Shown here: positions 33,362 through 40,000 of the stretch, piece by piece
How the letters are laid out: every line of letters begins with the position of its first letter
How positions within the stretch are numbered: position 1 is the first letter of the stretch
Origin: Myxococcales bacterium
Lineage (GTDB): Bacteria > Myxococcota_A > Polyangia > Haliangiales > Haliangiaceae
Reading direction: 5' to 3'
Length of the DNA stretch: 40,000 bases
NCBI GenBank assembly: GCA_016794525.1
Contig: JAEUJY010000064.1
Coordinates: 1 to 40,000, forward strand
Notes under the pieces: model-generated
Databases searched by the model: none
The model's input: only the letters and a program-made list of their open reading frames with translations
What the model was told of the DNA's origin: nothing
Translations under genes and position numbers: made by a program

Positions 33362-33595
33362 GGACAGGATCCGGGGGCGCAAGGCTCCAGGATTGCTTGC
33401 AAAATCAGGGTTCGTGCGTCGGAGAAAGGGACACGTTCCCACCATCCAACCCCCTGATTTGGCGTCCGAAAATCCCCATCCAATTCGCTAGCGATTTCGG
33501 CGACTTGATGGGTAGGGAAGTGTCCCCTTTTGCGACGCACGACGGCAGAAAAACGTAGCGATTTTAAATTGTTGCGGGGGTAGATCCTGTCCCCA
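33361..33595. mobile_element. MITE/REP-like palindromic element
   Basis: A 235-bp block, less GC-rich than its surroundings, that lies exactly between two convergent stop codons. Its ends are an 11-bp perfect inverted repeat, GGGACAGGATC (33361-33371) with GATCCTGTCCC (33583-33593). Internal inverted pairs are AAATCAGGG (33402-33410) with CCCTGATTT (33452-33460), and TCGTGCGTCG (33412-33421) with CGACGCACGA (33533-33542). AGGGACACGTTCCC (33427-33440) and its near-complement at 33514-33527 form a third pair. No transposase frame is present. This is typical of non-autonomous REP or MITE elements. Confidence 0.7.
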
Positions 33596-35536
<1,941 letters not shown>

Positions 35537-35542
35537 CGGGCG

Positions 35543-35548
35543 ATGGTA
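35543..35548 (-). promoter_or_regulatory. -10-like hexamer before the FHA-GAF activator
   Basis: TACCAT on the minus strand ends 6 bases before the GTG start. No Shine-Dalgarno is present between them. Confidence 0.45.
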
Positions 35549-35640
35549 CCGGATGCGCGGCGGCGGTGAACGCCGGCGGCGCGTCGATCATCTGTACCCG
35601 CATGGCCGATCGACCGCGCGCGCCCCTGCTACAACACGGC

Positions 35641-36105
35641 ATGCGCGCCGCCACGCTCCTCGTGTTCGCCGGCGCCGTCGCCTGCGGCGGCAGCCCCAAG
35701 CCCACGACCGATCCCGGCGGCGGATCGGGCAGCGGCGGCGCGGTCGATCCCGGCGTCATCGCCCAGACCCTGGTCGGCTGGGGCCGCCAGGAGATGCCGG
35801 GCGGCAAGGTCAACGTCTTCCTCGAGGTGGCCGACCACACCGGCGCGACCAAGTCGTACCCGGTCGGCAGCGCGACCGCGCCGTGCGAGGTCGTCGCCAC
35901 CACGACGCCCGACGGCGTCACCGGGCTGCGCTGCGTGACCGACGGCGTCGGCACCGAGTTCCGCGCCGTCTATCGCACCGACATCATCGTGCTCAAGCGC
36001 GCCGTTGATCCGTCGGACGACCCCAACGAGGTCGAGTTCCTGTTCCGCGAGGTGCAGCGGGTCGACGTGCCGGCGGGCTCGAAGGTCGGCGCCGCCGCGC
36101 CGTGA
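35641..36105 (+). CDS. Small lipoprotein
   Basis: A 154-residue protein with a short signal peptide and a weak lipobox (AVAC, Cys15). The mature part begins with a Gly/Ser/Pro-rich linker and then a compact beta domain with two Cys ('APCEVVATTTPDGVTGLRC') that may form a disulphide. I do not recognise the family. The longer upstream open frame is rejected because the signal peptide begins at this ATG. A TACAAC lies 5 bases before it. It is convergent with the GMC operon, 23 bases away. Confidence 0.7.
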   Translation: MRAATLLVFAGAVACGGSPKPTTDPGGGSGSGGAVDPGVIAQTLVGWGRQEMPGGKVNVFLEVADHTGATKSYPVGSATAPCEVVATTTPDGVTGLRCVTDGVGTEFRAVYRTDIIVLKRAVDPSDDPNEVEFLFREVQRVDVPAGSKVGAAAP

Positions 36106-36128
36106 GCGCGCCGCGGTGAGGCCGCGCG

Positions 36129-36743
36129 TCAGCGGTCGATCGTCGTCGGCCCCGGCTGGTGGCGCTCGAGGATGAAGAACGACGCGGTCGGCACCCGCAG
36201 CGGCCCGACGGCGTAGTAGGCCTTGCCGAGCAGGAGGTCGGGGTTCCCGGCGTCGACCTGCACCAGGTAGTCGCGTAGCCCGGCCGACGCGTCGAGCGGC
36301 GGGTTGCGGCCCTGGCCGTAGTCGAGCAGCAGCGCGTGCAGGTAGCGGTTGTCGCGCGCGGTGGGATCGACCGGCGCGACGGTGTAGAAGCCGAACCGCT
36401 TCGGGTTGGTCACGCTCGGCAGGCCGTACCAGCCGCGGTCGACCGGGTTCTGCTCGACGGGGTAGTTGTAGCCCCAGGTCGCGCCGGCGGCGTCGCGCCA
36501 GAAGCCCTTCACGAACTTGCGGATGCCGAGGAAGCGCATGTAGCTCGGCGTGTTGAGCCCGCGGAACTCCCAGCCGGCCAGGCCGGCGACGTCGGGCGTC
36601 ACGCCGCGCACGAACACCTGCTCGAGCTCGGCCAAGGACAGGTGATCGAGCTCGCGCACGCGGGGGCCGGCGGCGTTGGCGCGCGGCGGCGGCGCCGTGG
36701 TGGTGGCGGTGGGCGGGGCGAACGTCGACGCGGCGGTGGTCAT
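36129..36743 (-). CDS. Hypothetical protein of the GMC operon
   Basis: A 204-residue protein. The first 35 residues are Ala/Thr/Pro-rich; the remainder is soluble and aromatic-rich ('ATWGYNYPVEQNPVDRGWYG'), with conserved-looking Asp, Tyr and Pro. No signal peptide, membrane segment or catalytic motif is clear, and I do not recognise the family. It is the last gene of an operon whose other members are a GMC oxidoreductase and its probable small subunit, 8 bases after the GMC stop, so it is likely to be an accessory to that oxidation. Confidence 0.65.
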   Translation of the reverse strand: MTTAASTFAPPTATTTAPPPRANAAGPRVRELDHLSLAELEQVFVRGVTPDVAGLAGWEFRGLNTPSYMRFLGIRKFVKGFWRDAAGATWGYNYPVEQNPVDRGWYGLPSVTNPKRFGFYTVAPVDPTARDNRYLHALLLDYGQGRNPPLDASAGLRDYLVQVDAGNPDLLLGKAYYAVGPLRVPTASFFILERHQPGPTTIDR

Positions 36744-36751
36744 GGCGGTCC

Positions 36752-38311
36752 TCACGCGAACTGGTGGTGGTTGTCGAGGATGTGGGCGGCGGCGCGGGTC
36801 GCGAGCGCCATGATCGTCTCCATCGGGTTCACCCCGATCGGCGTCGGGAACAGGCTGGCGTCGCACACCATCAGGCGATCGGCGTCGTGGACCAGGCCGT
36901 GGCCGTCGGTCACCGCGCGCGCGCGATCGCCGCCCATCGCCGCGGTGCCCATCATGTGCACCGTCACCACCTCCATCGCCCGCCGCGGGATCGCGTGGGC
37001 GTAGAGCGCGCGGGTGTCGTCGGCACAGGTCAGCTCGGGCACGCCGGCGAACGGCGTCGCGATCCGCCGCGCGCCCGCCGCGAACAACAGCTCGGCGAGG
37101 AGCGCGACGCCGCGGATCAGCTTCTGCGCGTCGAACTCGGCCAGCTGGTAGAACGCCTGCGGGCGCCCGGCGATCGTCCGCACCCGGCCGGTCGAGGTGT
37201 CCTCGCACAGCATGCCGGCGACGACGGTCTTGTCGTAGTCCTGCATCAGCGCGTGCAGCGCCGCGCCGCGCGGGTGCGAGGTCATCGCCAGGATGCCGGG
37301 CGGGATGTTGACCGCCGCGAACAACAGGCCCTCGCCCTCGAACTCGCGCACCTGATACGCCTGGTGCACGCCCTCCCAGCCGCGCACCGGCTGGTCGAAC
37401 ACCGCGGTCAGCTTGACGTTGGGGTGGAGCGACAGGTTGTGGCCGAGCCGCCCCGACGGCGAGCGCACGCCCGAGCGCGCCAGCAGCGCCGGCGTCTGGA
37501 TCGCGCCGCACGCCGCCACCACCAGCTTGGCCCGGACGCTGACGCGGTGGCCGGGGCGGCCGTCGGCGCCGACGACGCGGCCGACGATGCCGGTTGCGCG
37601 CTTGCCGTGCATCGTGATGCGATCGACCTTCACGTCGGAGAGCAGCCGCGCGCCGAAGTGCAGCGCGCGCGGGATGTAGCTGACCAGCGCCGACTGCTTG
37701 GCGCCGGTCGGGCAGCCGAACGCGCAGTTGTTCGAGCCCGGGCAGTGCACCTGGTTGCGCAGGTTGGGGATGACCTTCCACCCCATCGCGTCGGCGCCGC
37801 GCTTGAGCAGGTGGTTGTCCTCGCCGATCGACTCCGGGTCCTGGTAGGCGACGTGGATGCGCTTCTCGACGCGCGCGAAGTACGGCTCCATGTCCTTGGC
37901 GCGGACGCCGTCGATCGCCGCCTCGCGCCACCAGCGATCGAGGATGCGCTCGGGGGTGCGCCACGACATGCCGCCGTTGATCACCGTCGAGCCGCCCACC
38001 GCGCGCCCCTCCTGGAACAGCACCGGCGGATCGCCGATCGCCATCGTCGCGCCGCCGTCGCGGTACAGCGCGCGCACCGCGGCCGACGCGTCGGCGGTGA
38101 AGTCGCGGGTCGTGTAGTAGCGGCCCTCCTCGACGATCACCACGTCGAGGCCGCACTCGGCCAGCTCGGCGGCCAGCGTCGCGCCCCCGGCCCCCGAGCC
38201 GACGATCACGACGTCGGCGTCGAGGACCAGGTCGCCGTGGATCGCGTCGCGGGTGGTGACGCCGGCGGGGATGCGCTCCTGGCGGACCGCGGGGCGGGGC
38301 AGGGCCACCAT
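36752..38311 (-). CDS. GMC-family FAD oxidoreductase
   Basis: A 519-residue flavoprotein of the glucose-methanol-choline family. The FAD loop is 'VVIVGSGAGGATLAAELAE' (about 34-52), then 'GRAVGGSTVINGGMSW', and the C-terminal 'VHMMGTAAMGGD' and 'GVNPMETIMALATRAA' carry the usual active-site His and Asn. A Cys-rich loop ('HCPGSNNCAFGCPTGAKQS') is typical of the long-chain-alcohol or cholesterol-type branch. The substrate is not decided by the sequence. The ATG at 38311 shares a base with the stop of the small-subunit gene (TGATG). Other genes in the operon support a membrane-linked alcohol or sugar dehydrogenase. Confidence 0.9.
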   Translation of the reverse strand: MVALPRPAVRQERIPAGVTTRDAIHGDLVLDADVVIVGSGAGGATLAAELAECGLDVVIVEEGRYYTTRDFTADASAAVRALYRDGGATMAIGDPPVLFQEGRAVGGSTVINGGMSWRTPERILDRWWREAAIDGVRAKDMEPYFARVEKRIHVAYQDPESIGEDNHLLKRGADAMGWKVIPNLRNQVHCPGSNNCAFGCPTGAKQSALVSYIPRALHFGARLLSDVKVDRITMHGKRATGIVGRVVGADGRPGHRVSVRAKLVVAACGAIQTPALLARSGVRSPSGRLGHNLSLHPNVKLTAVFDQPVRGWEGVHQAYQVREFEGEGLLFAAVNIPPGILAMTSHPRGAALHALMQDYDKTVVAGMLCEDTSTGRVRTIAGRPQAFYQLAEFDAQKLIRGVALLAELLFAAGARRIATPFAGVPELTCADDTRALYAHAIPRRAMEVVTVHMMGTAAMGGDRARAVTDGHGLVHDADRLMVCDASLFPTPIGVNPMETIMALATRAAAHILDNHHQFA

Positions 38312-38823
38312 CACACCACCTCCCGCGCGCGCGGCGCCTTGATCGGCGGCCGCAGCGGGTCGGGCTCGATCAGGCTGCGCTCCTGGCGCGCGATGTCGGC
38401 GCCGTAGACCTCGAGCCGCCGGCGCGTGACCTTCTCGATCCACGCCGCCGGCGTGTAGCCGAGCGCGGCCTGCATCGCCGGGTGCTCGTAGCAGGCCAGC
38501 TTGATCAGCTGGCCGACGCCCTTGGCCAGCTGTTGGTGCGCCGGCGTCGGGCCGTGCTCCCAGCTGACGTAGTAGGCCTCGGCCAGGTCGGCCGGCAGCA
38601 GGTGGGCGCGGCGACGGCCGCCCGGTCCCCACGCCACCGCCAGCGTGTCGTAGCCGTACAGGCCGGTGATCAGCGCGCGCCGGAAGTTGGTCGGCAGCGC
38701 GCCCATCGTCAGCGCGACGTGGGCGACGACGTCGTCGGCCAGGTCGTTGGCCTCGGGCGGCAGCACCACCGGCACCAGGCTGTGGAGGAGGGCGGCGGTC
38801 AGGGGCGAGTGCGCGTAGGTCAT
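38311..38823 (-). CDS. Probable small subunit of the GMC dehydrogenase
   Basis: A 170-residue protein resembling the gluconate 2-dehydrogenase subunit 3 family that accompanies GMC flavoproteins ('NFRRALITGLYGYDTLAVAW', 'AHLLPADLAEAYYVSWEHG', 'ACYEHPAMQAALGYTP'). Unlike many relatives it shows no Tat or Sec signal, so the complex is probably cytoplasmic, or exported with a partner. It overlaps the regulator stop (ATGA) and the GMC start (TGATG), which points to tight coupling of all three. The assignment rests on pattern and context and is moderate. Confidence 0.65.
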   Translation of the reverse strand: MTYAHSPLTAALLHSLVPVVLPPEANDLADDVVAHVALTMGALPTNFRRALITGLYGYDTLAVAWGPGGRRRAHLLPADLAEAYYVSWEHGPTPAHQQLAKGVGQLIKLACYEHPAMQAALGYTPAAWIEKVTRRRLEVYGADIARQERSLIEPDPLRPPIKAPRAREVV

Positions 38824-39545
38824 GGGCTGACTCCCAGCATCGCGGCGTCGTGGCGATCGAGGTACGCGGTGATCTTCGCGGCGGCCGCGGCGCCGTCGCC
38901 GCGGTCGAGGGCGTCGAGGTAGCCGTGGGCGCTGGCCACGTAGTCGTCCGGAACCCGGACGGTCACGACCACGGCGATGTCCATGTAGACGCCGGCGATG
39001 CGGTTGAGCATCCACACCGCGGGCAGGAAGCCGGTGGCCTCGACCACCGCGCGCATCACCAGGAAGTCCTCGTGGACGAACGCGGCCGGGCGCTCGCGCG
39101 CGGCCCACGCCCGCTCGACCTGCGCCCGCGCCGCGGCGGTGCCGCCCGGCGGCATCCGCGCCGCGATCAGCTCGACGATGTTGCCGAGCAGCGTCCGGCG
39201 CAGCGTCAGCAGGTCGCGCAGCAGCTGGAGCGTGGTGGTGCCGTCGGGCGGCCGGCCGTAGCGCAGGAACGCCGGCAGCACCTCGATGGTCCACTCGCTG
39301 CGCGGCCGCACGACGATGCCCGAGCCGCGGCGCGGCTCGACGAGGTTCCACTCGCCGAGGCGGCGCAGCGCCTCGCGCAAGGTCGGCCGGCTGGCGCCGA
39401 GCAAGCGCGCCATCTCGCGCTCGGCGGGGAGCCGGGTGCCAGGGGGGAAGTTGCCGCGGAGGATCTCGGCGAGCAGCGCCTCGACCACCGCCTCGACGGC
39501 GGACGCGGTGGCTGGTAGTGTCGACGAAGAGACAGGAGCGAGCAT
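38820..39545 (-). CDS. GntR/FCD-family transcriptional regulator
   Basis: A 241-residue FadR-type regulator. The winged helix-turn-helix (about 20-85) reads 'LPAEREMARLLGASRPTLRE' and 'RRGSGIVV'. The FCD effector domain follows, with His and Asp candidates ('AFVHEDFLVMRAVVEATG', 'SAHGYLDALDRGD', 'YLDRHDAAML'). It heads the GMC operon and should repress it in the absence of its ligand, probably a metabolite of the GMC pathway. The start at 39545 is preferred over 39587, because a FadR-like operator palindrome lies exactly between the two. Confidence 0.88.
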   Translation of the reverse strand: MLAPVSSSTLPATASAVEAVVEALLAEILRGNFPPGTRLPAEREMARLLGASRPTLREALRRLGEWNLVEPRRGSGIVVRPRSEWTIEVLPAFLRYGRPPDGTTTLQLLRDLLTLRRTLLGNIVELIAARMPPGGTAAARAQVERAWAARERPAAFVHEDFLVMRAVVEATGFLPAVWMLNRIAGVYMDIAVVVTVRVPDDYVASAHGYLDALDRGDGAAAAAKITAYLDRHDAAMLGVSP

Positions 39546-39546
39546 G

Positions 39547-39570
39547 TGGCCTGACCAGTTGGTAAGGCCA
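39547..39570 (-). promoter_or_regulatory. FadR-like operator before the GntR regulator
   Basis: TGGCCTGACCA and TGGTAAGGCCA form an 11-bp inverted repeat with one mismatch and a 2-base centre, directly before the ATG. Read on the minus strand it contains AACTGGTCAGGCCA, close to the remembered FadR consensus AACTGGTCNGACC. Autoregulation is inferred. Confidence 0.55.
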
Positions 39571-39642
39571 CTTTGCCTCCGGCGCAAGCCCGGCGCAAGC
39601 CGAAATGTTCGCTACCCGATCGGCCAGGGGGGCGATCGGCGC

Positions 39643-39786
39643 GATCCGATTCCCGATCCGGCTCCCGATCCCGATCCCGATCCCGTTCCGGATCCCGATC
39701 CGGATCCCGCTGCCGATCCGGATCCCGTTCCGGATCCCGATCCCGTTCCCGCTGCCGATCCGGATCCCGCACCCGCACCCGCACCG
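39643..39786. repeat. GATCCN hexamer tract between two genes
   Basis: About 24 hexamers, mostly GATCCG, GATCCC and GTTCCG, lie between the tautomerase 3' end and the regulator promoter. The unit is the same as in the tract at 15004-15134. Confidence 0.85.
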
Positions 39787-39804
39787 CTCCGGCGCTCCTC
39801 GTCG

Positions 39805-40000
39805 CTAGACCTCCACCTCGAAGCCCAGGTCGACGTCGGCCGCGCACTGCCCGCCGCGCACGCCCCAGTCCTCGCGCGGCACGTCGTGGAGCGCGATCGT
39901 CACCGCCTCGCGCCGCACCCCGACCCGGTGCAGCTCGTCGACGATCGCCCGGTAGAGCGCGCGCTTGGCCGCGCCGGAGCGCCCCGCGAACAGCGTCACC
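39805..40000 (-). CDS. Tautomerase-family protein, start outside the window
   Basis: The last 64 or so residues of a small tautomerase: 'VTLFAGRSGAAKRALYRAIV' with 'LHDVPREDWGVRGGQCAAD' matches the 4-oxalocrotonate-tautomerase superfamily, whose members usually begin a few residues earlier with the catalytic Pro. That start lies beyond base 40000, so the catalytic residue cannot be checked. The 3' end is followed by the hexamer tract. It is not clear whether it belongs to the GMC operon. Confidence 0.7.
   Translation of the reverse strand, partial: VTLFAGRSGAAKRALYRAIVDELHRVGVRREAVTIALHDVPREDWGVRGGQCAADVDLGFEVEV

Noticed and set aside
33182-33445. An 87-residue frame antisense to the AT-hook gene
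   Set aside because: It overlaps the better-supported AT-hook gene, which has a strong ribosome site, and half of it lies in the palindromic element.

Overview
The window is about 40 kb of very GC-rich DNA packed with genes, and it looks chromosomal. It most likely comes from a myxobacterium (Myxococcota), perhaps near Haliangium/Kofleria. That placement is inferred from gene content: FHA-domain sigma-54 activators, membrane Ser/Thr kinases, paired zinc-ribbon/FHA proteins, PilZ proteins of the myxobacterial type, lipoproteins with weak lipoboxes, and a chromosomal ParA/ParB pair. I see no rRNA, tRNA, insertion sequence, phage gene or CRISPR array.

Layout. 1-5 kb: the end of an unknown gene and an FHA sigma-54 activator (+), a dephospho-CoA kinase fused to a short-chain-reductase-like domain (-), then engB and rimI (+). 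5-10 kb: a lipoprotein and PEGA protein operon (-), a Ser/Thr kinase (+), and a PII protein (-). 10-15 kb: phosphatidylserine decarboxylase overlapping a methyltransferase with a long disordered N-terminus, a sigma-70 family factor, and a small IPT/TIG lipoprotein (all +). 15-22 kb (-): two paralogous zinc-ribbon/double-FHA proteins, a 1349-residue exported TPR/HEAT protein and a PilZ protein. 22-24.4 kb (+): a lone SctQ/FliN-like protein, an FmdB zinc ribbon and folD. 24.4-24.9 kb: a non-coding block with ten CACGTG palindromes at a 25-bp period, flanked by mirror-image hexamer repeats. 25-28 kb (-): a kinase with an RDD membrane domain, a methyltransferase and a PilZ/receiver-like protein. 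28-33 kb: recG (+), a small unknown gene (+), and parB and parA (-). 33-36 kb: a 60-residue AT-hook protein (+), a palindromic MITE/REP-like element, an FHA-GAF sigma-54 activator (-) and a lipoprotein (+). 36-40 kb (-): a GMC oxidoreductase operon headed by its own GntR/FCD regulator, and a tautomerase cut by the window edge.

How the parts work together. Housekeeping genes (coaE, engB, rimI, glnB, psd, folD, recG, parAB) are mixed with signalling genes built on phospho-Thr recognition (FHA), Ser/Thr kinases and sigma-54 control. The strongest candidate for something new is the ten-copy palindrome array, which resembles parS and lies about 6.6 kb from parAB. It could be a clustered centromere for this ParB. 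Two window-wide patterns stand out as well. Four intergenic spacers immediately downstream of genes carry degenerate tracts with a 6-bp period. At least eight start codons have a -10-like hexamer only 6-10 bases upstream and usually no Shine-Dalgarno sequence, which points to leaderless transcripts.
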